64,000 bases of DNA from Sapria himalayana (Eukaryota; Streptophyta; Magnoliopsida; Malpighiales; Rafflesiaceae), in the NCBI GenBank assembly GCA_029783825.1, contig JAREIK010000781.1, positions 1,043,501 to 1,107,500 of the forward strand, read 5' to 3'. The position numbers and the translations under genes were made by a program. Shown here in pieces: positions 21,725 to 33,881 of the stretch (its first letter is position 1; each line of letters starts with the position of its first letter). A model generated the notes under the pieces. That model saw only the letters and a program-made list of their open reading frames with translations. It did not search any database and was not told the origin of the DNA.

Positions 21725-24700
21725 TTAAAACTTATCTTCTTCTTTTTCTTCTTCTTTTTCTTCTTCAATAAAAACAGCTTGGATCCTTTGAAGCAGTTCG
21801 GCTTTTATAGAATCTGGAACTGATGCTGAAGAGATAGAAGAACACAGATCAATTAAAATGGCACCATTAAGTAACCTAAGAGATAATTGAGTAATTAGGT
21901 CAGACCTCTTCCTTTAGGAGTAATTGCGCCTATAAGCTCGTCTAGGGTAGCATTGTTCTTTCCTTTGGATGCCATGTATCCCCTACAGAGCCAAGTGTTT
22001 TTTAAAATTTAAAATCTTTTCTTTAATAGGTGCGTCTACTAATTTTAAAAATAAAAAAGATATTCTAGAAACTTCTAGAACATTCTTTTTGAGAGTATTA
22101 ATCCATTTTATTTTCACAATTCACTATTATTTATTATGTGTGATTGCACAAACACTAGCATGCCAGATCTAATAAGTATTTAGGCAACAATAATATTATG
22201 ATGATTGATCACCTAGGAGACCTAACAAATAATAGGAGAGAGGTTATTGTACCGATAATTTTACACGTGAAATACAGAGAGATTGCATCTGACGGGTCTC
22301 AATCCAGAGGCATATCATACTTAGAGAGAGATACTTGTTATCGCACCAAGGCATGACCTCCAAAACATAAATGCAGAGCAATAACTTATGCCTAACGTGT
22401 CAGGTCATCTCGTGTCGTGCCTGATCATGTAGATTTTGTGGGCAGCGCCACCACAGGCACCGTCCACCGGCCACTATCACCGCCGCCACAACGACACCAC
22501 GGCAAAAACAAAGGCAATAAACCTGCAATGGACTTTCATTTCTTCTTTCCAACCGCATTCAGTTAGTTTCTCCCTCAATAAATCTATCAGCCGTTGCTTC
22601 TCTCCGCTCTGAATTAACTGAATAAGACAATCAAGATATTGACGAAGAAGATCAATTTCTTACTAACACAAGAGAAACAAGAAATCGATACAAGAGATAG
22701 GCACATTATACACATAGTAGCTATTATTGAGCACAAATGAGATTCTAATGATGCATAGTGGGTGATTAACCACAAGATCAAGCCTATAAAACAGCAAGGA
22801 AAAGTTAAAAGCCACGCGTAGTTTTAGCATGTAAAACTAATCAAAAGCAACAATAGAAATCATAAGCCTCATAGATCAATTAAGCTAACAAATCAATTCA
22901 GTCGAGAGATAAAATGGGATACTAATAATTTTTGTGTTCCATTCCATTCAAAATCAATATTATATGTGTGTGTGTGTGTGTTGTGAGTGTGCATGTTGTG
23001 TTGTGTGTGTATTGTGTGTGTGTCATGTGTGTGTGTATTGTGTGTGTGTCATGTGTGTGTGTGTGTGTGTTGTGTGTGTGTGTGTGGTGTGTGTGGTGTG
23101 TGTGTGTGTGTGGTGTGTGTGGTGTGTGTGTGTGTGTGGTGTGTGTGTGTGTGTGTGTGTGATTAAAGCAGCTCTTCACAAACTTCAACATGTGAACAAG
23201 CCTCTAGAATTGGGTGTGTAATTTGATGATCATTAACCATCTTCAGTCGGTCTAGTTAAATACTAGTTTGCATGGAAATAAGATTCAATATGAGTTACTA
23301 TACTTCTTTTGGAGAAAATTTTGCATTCATGAAAAGTAAGAGATATACAGTAGTCTCTATTTTCAATATAGAGATAGCATATATATATATCGATGATCAC
23401 ACCTACATGTACAATTTTTTGAATCATACATTTACTTGAGATCAGACATGATTCTTATTTAATATTTCACGTAGCGTACACTTAACTATCACATAGGGTA
23501 CCCCTATAACACAAAGATCTCTATAGAGATCATAAATTTCACGTAGGGTACCCCTATAACTTTTTCTTATTTATATAGGTAACAGGATAGAGTATTTATA
23601 TTTGTAGAGTATGATTAATATTTTATTATTTCTTTCTGACCATTTGAGCATACATTTTTCATTAATTTCTACATACATTATAAAAAAAATGGGTGTGATT
23701 TTAAAAAATAAAAATCAAAATATTTCAACTTTATCAAGAAATACTAATCACTCAAAAGGCGCAACGCAACAATGATGCTTAGATGTCTTTATCACTGTAT
23801 GGTTATGAAGGGCGGCCAACTAGGTTTTCAATCATTCATGAATTTCAAGAAAAAGAAAAAAAAAACTTTGTAACAAAAAATTCGCACGTGGTGGTGCACA
23901 ACTGTGCGCGTGGTTAGCACATGGCGTTGCAAGTGCTTGGCACATGGTGGTTCACATGGTGGTGTGCATGGATTTGGCACAATAAGATATGTGGTTGTGG
24001 ACAAGGCAGTGATCATGGTGGTTTACACGGCCGTTGACTCTATGATTATAGTCATGAACCCTAATTGTGCTTCCTCCACTCATTACAAGATGATCGTAAC
24101 ACAAAAGAATTATAACAATATGGGCAGGTAGGCAGAGAAGAATCTCAATTTAATGTAGACTCCTAGTTTAAAATTACTTAGATTGCATCACTAAGTCCTT
24201 GACCACTCTTCAAGATGAGACATACACATAGAATATATGTCGCACCAACTAAGAATATCATGGCATAGATATCTAATTAGGACGAATCAGAAACCCTTAT
24301 TTGGAAAGAGAGTTCAAGATATTTTTAGGAAGAAATAGTTTTAACTACAACCTATCTCATTAATCAGACGTTCCCTTTTGTATTTTCTCAGCGCATACCC
24401 TTCCAAATCTTATCTCCTAGAGAGAGATTATTTGGCTTACCACTCAAAATTTATAGTATACTTATTTAGCCATTGACTACTCTTCTTGAGATATCCTCTT
24501 ATTGGATACAGTAGGTGCTCTTGTCGAGGTTGATCTTTTGCATTGTGTTTCAGTCCATGCTCCTATCATTCCAAGTAATAACTTAACTTCTGATACGATG
24601 CCTCCAATTGACTCTACTAGTACTACTTATAGGAGAATCATATGAAATATTAACTATCTAACTATGATGAGACAAAATATGACATACGCAATCAGTATAG

Positions 24701-27700
24701 TTAATTATTTCTCATATTCTCATCGGCAAATTCACCATAACACAATTCATTATGCAAAAAAAAAAAAAAAAAAAAACTTATAATTAACTATCTGACTATA
24801 ATATCAAATCTCCAGTACTTGAGTTTTTTTTTTATGAATCAAAAAAACTTATAATTAGTCAAGTATTTAAATTCGAGTTAAATACAAGCATGTACCAAGA
24901 GAAGATCTATAATATGAATTTATCTTAGAGATAACATTGTCTCCTAGAAAAATAAGCGGCGTGTAATTATTTATAGATTCGGTGACTAGTACTAAGACAA
25001 TTTAGAGGTGTCGACTATGTCAGGCGGCCCTAACACAGCCCACGACATAGTTCGGAACCATGCCTGGTCCTGGACCATGTCGTGCTGGGTTGAAGCAAAT
25101 CATACCTCACACCAAACCAGGAAGGACCCGCATGCCTGGCCCGGTGGCACAGTCCACCGGCCCTAGCTATTTTTTTTTTTAAAAATGGTCACATAAATCA
25201 AATCTTGACTATGTGGCCGATTGCATTTGGCTGGCTAGGTAAGCCAACCCCCGTTACATTTTCATGCAATGGGCTTTCGACAAGGACAACCCAGCATGGT
25301 CTGACATGGTCAGGCATGGCCCTGCACTACGCACCCCTTATGTCTACCACCCACTTCCTCAACCCGAAGCTAGAAATATTTCTTCTCCACCACTTACCAA
25401 CAACTCTTGCCTCTCCAAGCTTTGCTCATAACTTCTACACTCCTTTCTCTCTCTCCCTCATCTCTTTCCCTTCCCCAGAGTTTACGATGGCTGAACCCCA
25501 AAATTAGTCACAACAAAAAACTATATTTTTTTCTCACATTAATATCATACACAATCTAACTTCATAGTATTATGTGGTCTCGCGAAAAAATTGATGCCTC
25601 TCTGTGTGCATCCTCTATTAAGATATAATATATAATATTTCTCTCCGTGATATATTATAAAAGACAAATTCATGACTAATTTTTCTACTTTCAACACCAA
25701 GTAAGTTTTTCATCATTTTTTATGATCTCGTTTTGAACATAAGTTCACACCTAATATTTTAAGTATACATGTAGGAGTACTAGTGATACTGGACACCAAA
25801 TAAGATATGCCAAACAAATTATCATGTTTAGAATATGTATAACACAATCAACCAAATAATAAAAGCAAAAATAAAAATAATTTTCCTCACATTAACCCAT
25901 ATTTAAGTATTAAATATGATTTAATATTAATTTAGTGCCTGAGATAAAAAATTAATATTAAGTTAAATATTAATTTAAATATTAATATTTAAACAAAACA
26001 TATATATATATATATATAATGATAATAAATATAATAATTTTAGTGAGTTTTCAAGTATGAACATCAACATTATATTCCAAGATGATGATTTTGCGATTCA
26101 ATTAGCTATAGGCAAATGATGAGGAGGTCCATAGAATATGAGCGAGCTATCAAGATACTCAGATACTAATTACTACTACATCTTGTTCTCATAGTTATTA
26201 AATGTATGCTTTATGCACATGCACAATAGGCAAATGATGAGAAGGTCAATCGAATATGAGCGAGCTGTCAAGATACTTAGATACTAATTACTACTACATC
26301 TTGTTCCCATAGTTATTACAGGCATGCCTTATGCACATGCACCATGATGCCCTTGCCATGGCACATCACATAGGGGGAGGAGCAACAATTTGCAAAAGGT
26401 GCAAAAAAGGCATGGCTTTTGGCAAGCATGCCTGATGGGAGGTGCACGCTTTGAACACAACTTGTCCTGACGACCATAGAATCACATCTCCAAACAATGC
26501 GATCGTAGAAAAGCCAACTTCATTAGGTCTAGTGATAGCCTTTTTAACCTTGAAGAGTCTGTCGTAACTCAAAATGCATCTTCCAGCACCTTTCCCAGAT
26601 ATGTCCTAACGACCTAACCTATCACAAAAAGAACAAGCCACTACTACCTTCCTACATCTCAATGTACCTTTGTCGGGCCACCCATCTCCCTCATCACTAC
26701 TATGTGCCGAAGATACCGGAGTACTGTGAATGACCACGCCAACTCCCAACTCTCTGGCAAATCTCCAAATTAGACAAAAATGTCTTCTTTTATAAATCTA
26801 TAGCAACAAATTAGTATATCAGTTTCATAATGGATACGTGTAAAAAATATTAGGCATCTACACATAGGGTTTCCTTAATGTCATCACATCTGTTAACATC
26901 AAAATTTTAAAAGACAAAAATATAAGGCGAGGAATTTTTGTGTTTGTGAGACGGGGCATAAACCTCGAGGCATGAGTTTTTTGAGCATCATAATATATAA
27001 TTAATTAATATTTTAAAATATATAAAATAAAATAAAATAAATAAAATAAATAAAAAAATAAAAAATTTAAAAAGTATTTTAAAGATGCCCTTTGATAATA
27101 AATATAATTAATAAATTATAATATATTAAAAATAAAATAATATAATATAAAATACTTTAATAAATATTTTATAATATATTAAATTTTAATAAATTTAAAA
27201 TAATTATATCATTATAAAATTAAAAATTTAAATTTATTTTTTCATTAATAAATAGTATGGAATACTATTTTTCATTAATAAATAATATGAAATATATTAT
27301 AATTAATATTATTTATTAATTTGATAATTTTATCAAATTATTAAATTAAAATATTATTTTTTATTTTAATTAAATTTAAATTTATTAAATTCTCTCCTTT
27401 TATTTTGTTTTTAATTTAATACTATTTATTAATTAATATTATTATCAAATTTTAATAAATTTGATAATTTATTAAATAAATATATTAATTTGTCATTGCC
27501 CTTGCCCTTGCCCCTCGCCCCTCTCCCTCGCCCCTCTCCCTCGCCCCTCGCCCCTCACCCCTCTCCACTCCCCTGCACAACAAAAATCTCAATGGAGCTC
27601 CATTGTGGAGCTCAAGGAGCTCCTTCGAGCTCAATGGAGCTCACGCGAAGCTCCGTCGAGCTCCACATTGAAGCTCACGTGGAGCTTCGTCGAGCTCGAC

Positions 27701-28264
27701 ACTTTTTTTAATATCTCGCCTTGAGACATGCATTAAGGCATTAAAAAAAAATTTCATAGCACTAGTTAACACCAATACCACATTAATAATCATCTCTTAC
27801 AACTATATCATATGATGAGATACATCATCCTGGTCAATCAATCTACACAGCTACATCTAGATAATAATATTAAATAAATAAAATATTTCTAAAAAATAAA
27901 TAAAACCAATTATATTCCAATTTTTTTTGTGTCAATCATCATTTAATTAACATTAACAAGTAAATTTAAGTGCCACACAAATCAAACATACTACATATAT
28001 TAAGATCAATTAATTATCATTAGTACACTAATTATTATGTGTCAATCATCATTTACTTGTTAGTCTTGGTTTGAGATAAATTTTTTAACGAGTGACCCAG
28101 AATCCTTGGGATATAAACCAAGCGTTAATTAATATAGACTAAAGAAAAAAAAATATTTTTCCTCAATTTCCATTGAGTTATCCCCAACCATTCCACATTA
28201 ATTTAAGTCATCTCTAATTAATCACAATGCACAATATATGCGCGCACGTGTGTGTGTGTGTGTG

Positions 28265-28309
<45 letters not shown>

Positions 28310-29476
28310 AAATTAGGGGTTACCCTACACAAGATGTGGATTACCCTTCAACAGAAAGTTTCCCTAGACAAAAAGATACCAATGGACTACCCTACACAAA
28401 AAGTAAGCTTCCCCACACAAAAGGATGCCAAGAGATGTTTTTTACAAAAAAAAAAAAACTAAAATTTTTGAAAGCAAACTCCTTTCACCTGAAAATACAT
28501 CATCTAAGAGCAACTCTAATGGGAGATACCAAAAAGGAGGCGCCAAATGTTATTTTGCAAACTTGAACAGTGTTTTTGACACCCCTAAACAGATTTTTAC
28601 TCAAATGGTAGGTGCCAAATAAGGTACTATTTTAATAATTAAATATTTTTTAATTAATGTTTTTTTTAAACCTATGAGAAAGATCCTTTGAGATGCACAG
28701 TAATCATAACTGTTATTTTGCATCCTCTATATTCTATCTCCAAGGTTGCCAAATATGACACCCCAAGATATTTGATGGTATTTTGCCACCTCTTATACCA
28801 ACTACATTGGAGTAAGTTTTTTTATTGTTATGGAGATGGCACCCCTTATAGCAACTCCCATTGGAGTTGCTCTAACATCGGTGATTACCATCACTGATTG
28901 TTCTAGAAGGTGCTGCATCACCCACACACCACATTTCCAATGGCCGTTCACCGGAGACATCCCTCTGATACCATGTTAACTTAGTGGCTAGGGTTTCGAA
29001 TGGTATGGAAGGGAGAGAGATAGAGAGAGAAGCAGAGAGAGCAGAGAGATGCCCAAGATGATATGGGTGGTGTGGGACTTAAAACGCTGCAAATCAGAAA
29101 TTGGAGAGACTTTGAGATTCATATTATTCCAATAATTATGCATTTGAAGTTGATCGCCGTATCAAAACCAGTGAGATTCTTATAAATCTAGGTTGGAAAA
29201 AACTGAATCCCTGTTTAATCAGGAATTAACAAAAAGAAAACAGTTAGAGCCGCGGCGAAATTAACGAAGACTAACTTTGATGTTTATCATTTCCCGAATC
29301 GTGTGCTCTTTTTCTTCGAATTCCGCAACATCTGGTGTCGGAGGCCGATTCACCGATTTCCTCCTTCAACAAAAAGAAATTAGAACTGTTAATTTCAGTC
29401 CCAGTTTCATGTTACCATTTGGAGGAGAAGACCTGAGTTCTTATTCGATTAAGCTCAAGATTGTTCGTTGCTCACA
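21725..29476 (-). CDS. ENY2: Transcription and mRNA export factor ENY2/SUS1 (five exons)
   Basis: Minus-strand exons: a 5' exon ending at 29476 (mostly UTR; contributes only AT), 29363-29276, 22617-22523, 21982-21906 and 21825-21725. Phases agree throughout and give 120 residues. The start codon is inferred to be split: AT, then a 112-bp intron (donor GTGAGC, acceptor TTGAAG), then G followed by RKSVNRPPTPD, the usual plant ENY2 N-terminus. Other landmarks are IREMINIK, LIQSGEKQRLIDLLREKL, ECGWKEEMK, TLDELIGAITPKGR and ASVPDSIKAELLQRI. ENY2 is a small helical nuclear protein of the SAGA deubiquitinating module and, in animals and yeast, of TREX-2 mRNA export. Odd: the last residues are a Glu/Lys run encoded by a GAA/AAG microsatellite instead of the usual short hydrophobic end. 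Intron 2 is 6.66 kb. Confidence 0.9.
22265..22364 (-). mobile_element. SINE-like repeat, family 1 (in ENY2 intron 2 or its edge)
   Basis: Minus strand: GGAGGTCATGCCTTGGTGCG, then CTCTGGATTGAGACCCGTC in the B-box position and GCAATCTCTCTG in the tail. It lies in the 540-bp intron between the third and fourth ENY2 exons (21983-22522). Confidence 0.5.
22963..23160. repeat. TG microsatellite
   Basis: (TG)n with regular TGTGGTG and TGTCATG interruptions, about 200 bp. Confidence 0.95.
25013..25335. mobile_element. hAT derivative with left terminus
   Basis: Starts TAGAGGTGTCGACTATG, matching the family terminus, then GC-rich GGCCCTAACACAGCCC and GCCCGGTGGCACAG clusters around a short AT-rich core. 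The right end is not clear; about 25335 is where the GGCATGGCC-type sequence stops. Confidence 0.5.
26108..26343. repeat. 118-bp direct tandem duplication
   Basis: ATAGGCAAATGATGAG(G/A)AGG begins at 26108 and again at 26226. The two copies stay aligned to GCATGC(C/T)TTATGCACATGCAC with few differences. Confidence 0.8.
27485..27705. repeat. CCCTCGCC tract and GAGCTC-rich array
   Basis: A pyrimidine-rich run of CCCCTCGCCCCTCTCC units (27485-27560) is followed by about 115 bp in which the palindrome GAGCTC or variants recur every 10-15 bp (TGGAGCTC, CGAGCTC, GAAGCTC). The GC-rich island sits inside extremely AT-rich DNA. Confidence 0.75.
28241..28304. repeat. GT/AT compound microsatellite
   Basis: (GT)n followed by (AT)n. 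Confidence 0.9.
28508..28872. mobile_element. PIF/Harbinger-type MITE (365 bp)
   Basis: Termini GAGCAACTCTAATGGGAG and CTCCCATTGGAGTTGCTC are inverted repeats with one mismatch, flanked on both sides by TAA (28505-28507 and 28873-28875). A 3-bp TAA duplication and GAGCAACTC ends are typical of Tourist-like MITEs. No coding capacity. Confidence 0.8.
28962..28980 (-). mobile_element. LTR end and primer-binding-site relic
   Basis: On the minus strand GTTAACA is followed by TGGTATCAGAGG, which matches the initiator-Met tRNA primer site common in plant copia elements. The adjoining plus-strand sequence TGTTAACTTAGTGGCTAGGG may be an LTR end. The other LTR limit is not recognisable. Confidence 0.35.
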
Positions 29477-30239
29477 TTGATGGCAAGAAATTAACCGCTT
29501 CGGAAGCCGGATGGGGTGGTTGACGTGAGGCCGCAATCGGACCGAGGACGAGAAAATTAAACGAGCTCTCCCCCTCCCGCAGAGCAAATTAGCGCGGGGA
29601 CCTCCCCAAGCTTGCAAGTTGAATTTCATAAAACTCTCAAAATCGCGAGGTGAGGTGACCTCCCCCATCAAGTTGTATTTTATCCAATCTTCGAGGTGGA
29701 CCATTTCTCTTTAAATAATAATATTTAATAATAAATCCTCATTTTTAATTAAATAATAATAATTGTCCCAGGATGAAAAATATTTATATTATATGTCTCT
29801 AAAGTTGAATTTCCTTTTTTCATACCTTCTAGTTTAGAGTATTACTTTCTTCTTGCTAATCGTCCACTAGTTTAGTAGTGGTCATTTATAACTTCACCTA
29901 TAGCTTACTTTCTTGCTAAATTGATCTGCTCCAAAGATAAACATCAGAGTTGATATCCTTTTATGCCTAAGGTGATTCCCATAAATAATGCCTTCTTTGC
30001 CCTTGCATCCAAAATATACTCATTTACATGAAAATATGAGTCATACAAGTAGCAAAAAAAAAAATGTAAATCTAAATATCAATCACATAGGAATTGTGTG
30101 AGCATTCTGATTGGCTAACACTAGACTAATCATTGCTCAATTTAAATAGATTGACTTAGATTTCAAAAAAAAATAGTAAAATTCTATGGTTAACTCACTT
30201 CTTTGTATATGATAAAGATTTATTTGGTATTAAAATAAT
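29477..30239. promoter_or_regulatory. ENY2 5' flank
   Basis: 29477-29700 is GC-richer than its surroundings, as expected for the ENY2 5' UTR and proximal promoter (transcribed leftward). 29700-30239 is AT-rich and shows no gene. An 87-residue frame at 29441-29704 on the minus strand crosses the presumed UTR and has no family resemblance. Confidence 0.4.
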
Positions 30240-30247
30240 ATTATGCT

Positions 30248-33200
30248 TAGAGGTGTCAAAAGGGATGTGGAGGGTTGGCCCAATCCATTTTTTGTGAGCA
30301 CGATCGTGCTTTCGTGCTGGGCTAGGCATGGTTTATTCAAGTCAGGCCCGGCATGGCTCGCTGGCCCGATGGTAAAAGTATCGTGTCGGGTCAGGCCCGT
30401 ACGAGCCTGGTTAAAAAAAATAAATTTTTTTTTATTTTTAAAAATTTAAAGTTTGTATTAAACTATATATAAAAATTAAAATATATATTATATTATATAT
30501 CGATAATGTTTAAGAATTTTAAATTTGCAACTTGAAAATTGTTAAGTATAAAATATTAATAAAGATAAATTTTTTTATTAATTTTTAATAAATTTGGATT
30601 ATAATTTATTAAAATTTAATTATAGAGTTTTAAATGAAAAATTTAAACACAAAAAAAATTAAACAAAAAATTTCATTAAAAAAAATTACAAAGTCATAAA
30701 ATCAAACAAAATGTTCAATCAGCCAATAGATACTGAACCAAAGCAAGTACAACGTAACTTAAATAAAAAAGCATACAATCAATACAAAACAAAATATCAA
30801 AATTGAAAAGCATAATCAAAAATAAATAACACAAATCGTCAACTGTCTGTGACCGTGAGGCATCAAAAATCAAAATCAAGTGGCAATGACAAATGACATG
30901 TGGCGTGGCATGGCGTGGCATTGGCAACTGGCATTTGGCAATGGGTAGGGGCAACCGGCAACAACGTCACTTGTCAATTTGTATATCATGAGTATCATCA
31001 ACCACAACATCAAAATTACTATAATATGGATCATCATCATCAGCAATCAACTCCTTTGCTTTCGCGGTGGATGCAGTCCATGTCCCAGCTCCATCACGAT
31101 CATTGATGCTAAACCTCGAATCCTCTCAATTCTTCAAACAGGCCAAGGCCTCAACAATATCTGGACGTAATCTCGATCTCATATCCGAAATCATGTTCAC
31201 TACAATAGAAAAAGTAGACTCAATACTATACTCGATACCAAAGGAGTCAGTAAATCTTGTGCCATCCTAGATAGCACGAGAAAGGAGTCAGTAAATCATC
31301 CTAGATAGTATGATTTCCACCACCGTAATATATCAAGATTCTTAGTATCAGAATGTAATAGGATTGAGCAGTAATTTGTATTTAAGTACCGAGAAAGCTC
31401 GCTCCTATGTGATGGTCCACCCCGTCGTTTCCCCCTCATTAACTGAATGGAAAAATCATCTCTGAAGAAGGTATCCATCTCTGTAATCACAATCTCACTA
31501 CTACTACCACCATAACTAGTATCATATTATGTGAATAGGTAAGTCAACTTATCGTGAATGAATCCTTCATGTGGGTCTTCCAAATTCATGCACGAGGAAA
31601 CGTAAATCAGGGTATTATCTACCCCATCCACCTTAACCCTAGGGTCCATGCATGTAGCGAGACAATAAAGAGATGGAACGATGGACCGGTACTTTTATTA
31701 TTTGGTTTCCATCTCTACAAGCATATGGCTAAGTGTCGGGTCAGCTCAATACTTCCTAAACATGCTACAAATGTTGCATATGCACCTGAGTGCAATGCAA
31801 GTTGTGGGAGTATAAACCAACGAACACATTTTCATCATCAAAAAAAAATATTCAGAAATTTCATTTATGAAATTTCTGAAGTCCTGTTAGTGTCGTCAAT
31901 AATAAGTTTGTCACTCTTATTATTGACGTAGTTGGATATTACGTCTTCGTATCCAACACATGACTCCAACATTAGGTACATGTAATTCCAACAGTGTCTC
32001 ACATCCGATTGAAATTTATTCTTCTTAAGATTCACAGACAAACAGATACTACCAAACTCCTGTTGTATGCGAGGAGTGCGAATATATTTTAGTGTATTAC
32101 GTATATTGTCCAACGCGGGGGAACACACTTTCCTGTCTGCTTGTACAGTTAGGTTAATCACATGATAGATGCATCTGACATGAAAAATCTCTCATAGTGA
32201 TGTGTCTCTAATATTCCTAACAGACATGTTAATCATTACTCCATTATTAGATGCGTTATCGAATGTGATACTAAAAATTTTATTTTGAATTTTATATTCT
32301 CTAAAGATTTTCATCTTGCATTCAAAAATGTCCGGGCAATAATGATGATGGAGAATCTCAGAGAATCCTAACATTTTCTTATTCATTGTCCAATTAGAAT
32401 ATACATAGTGACCAGTGAGACATGCATAAGATGATTCATTGTGATTTGTTCTGATATCAGACATCATGGACACCACTCCACCATATGCCATAAATTCATT
32501 AATTATTTTTTGTTTTTCTAACTTATACAATTTTAGTATGTCATTCCTAGATGTTGACCTAGGAATCCTTTGCTAAGCAAGCTGAAAATATGTCTACATG
32601 ATGCGCACTACCCTTTAGTCTTCCGAAAATCTGATCAGAAGACCCATCAATGTGATACATTTGGCCATACATATCCTACCCAACTCGCTATGGTATATGA
32701 AGGGAGTAAATTTTGAAACTAAACTTGATATAGTCTCAAAAAATACAGTGCTAAGTTGGGTCTGCCTAGGATCTAATGCACTATGTTTTTTGGTGCATAA
32801 TTCAACATGCCTCTTAAGGTACCCAATCCCAAATGAACTCTTACAAGTTAAATTTCTCATATAATATTTGTACTGTGTCATTTCTTCTTCCTCACCTCAA
32901 ATATTTTTTTATTTTATTATATTAAAATGAGTCCAAACTACAGAAGTCCTCCTAATTTTTTTGTTTTTTAGATGTTTGGTTTGAGACGATTGTAGAAACC
33001 AAAGTTTCAGTAGCCTCAGACCTCTGTTTAAGATTTATATTTTTAAAATTTAAATATGTTTCATTAGTATTAGTCATTTTTTTTGAATTTTTGTTAAACA
33101 AAAGGTAAAGCCTAGATGATTGATTTTAGATTTTCGGATTAAAGAGAGAGAAAGAGATAAAGTAAATAAAAAATCTTAAAATACCCATAAAGTAGTGAGG

Positions 33201-33873
33201 TAGATCACGTGCACATTGCATCATAGTCTAGTTCAAACTTTCAAACCCAAGTTGAGAGTCTCGAAAAGCCAAGCCGAATGATGAAATCTCTAATACCAAG
33301 AGAGAGAAGAGCAAGTGCTTTGAGAGAATTTTGAGAGTGAGAATAAATATTTATGAAAAACATTAATGTTATAGAAAGGTGGTGGAGGATTTTATAGATT
33401 AAAAAAAAATTTTACAATGTAATTTTTATGTTTTATTTTAATTTTTTATTGATTTTTAAGGGGTTGAATCATGAGGACAATCAGATCTGCCCCCAAATGG
33501 CTGATATTCAAATTTTAATTTTTTTTAACCATTGGGGGGGGGGAGGTAGGATTCGGGTCGGGCGGGACCGCGGGTTGGGTCAGAGTGGAATCGGACCTGT
33601 GCCCACATGTTTTCCCTATCCGAATGACGCTACGCTGGTGATGGGGTGGGATGCTGGACATGTCCTGTGCTGGCAAGCCATGCCACGAGCCACCGAACAG
33701 TGCCAGGTCAGGCACGACACGAGGCCCGGTTGGCCTCGACATGGCACAGCATGATTAGTGCCCTGGCCAGGCACGGCACGGGCCCGGGCACGAGAAATTC
33801 CCATGCCGGGCCGGCCCAAGCATGGCCGAATTGTGCCGTGCCTCATGCTAGTCCGGCCTAGTTGACACCTCTA
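30248..33873 (-). mobile_element. hAT transposon, copy 1 (3.63 kb, decayed)
   Basis: Bounded by TAGAGGTGTCAAAAGGG on the left and GTTGACACCTCTA on the right, and flanked by perfect 8-bp direct repeats ATTATGCT (30240-30247, 33874-33881), the target-site size of hAT elements. Subterminal sequence is rich in GGCACGGCAC and GGCCCG motifs, mostly at the right end (33540-33870). The transposase reads on the minus strand. Same family as the element at 47650. Confidence 0.92.
31000..32950 (-). pseudogene. hAT transposase relic (copy 1)
   Basis: Reading right to left: a BED-finger-like segment (YMRNLTCKSSFGIGYLKRH) near 32850, then GKIFMA-like variable sequence, TFDNASNN near 32260, and [16 protein letters not shown] near 31430 followed by the dimerisation region near 31150-31300. 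Several frameshifts and stops break it into frames of under 115 residues. The first zinc-ligand cysteine of the BED motif is Tyr here (it is Cys in the copy at 48505), so even the finger is lost. Confidence 0.85.
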
Positions 33874-33881
33874 ATTATGCT

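Larger units (their letters stand above)
22618..29275 (-). other. ENY2 intron 2
   Basis: 6.66 kb between the N-terminal and ECGWK exons. Contents: TG tract (22963-23160), a hAT end (from 25013), a 118-bp direct duplication (26108-26343), very AT-rich DNA (27000-27480), GAGCTC array (27590-27705), GT/AT tract (28241-28304), a PIF-type MITE (28508-28872) and an LTR-like junction (28962-28980). No other gene recognised; 23880-24140 is a GTGGTG/CACATGG-rich low-complexity patch. Confidence 0.7.

Noticed and set aside
29441..29704. 87-codon minus-strand frame upstream of ENY2
   Set aside because: It overlaps the presumed 5' UTR and first intron, has no family resemblance and is out of phase with the ENY2 start.
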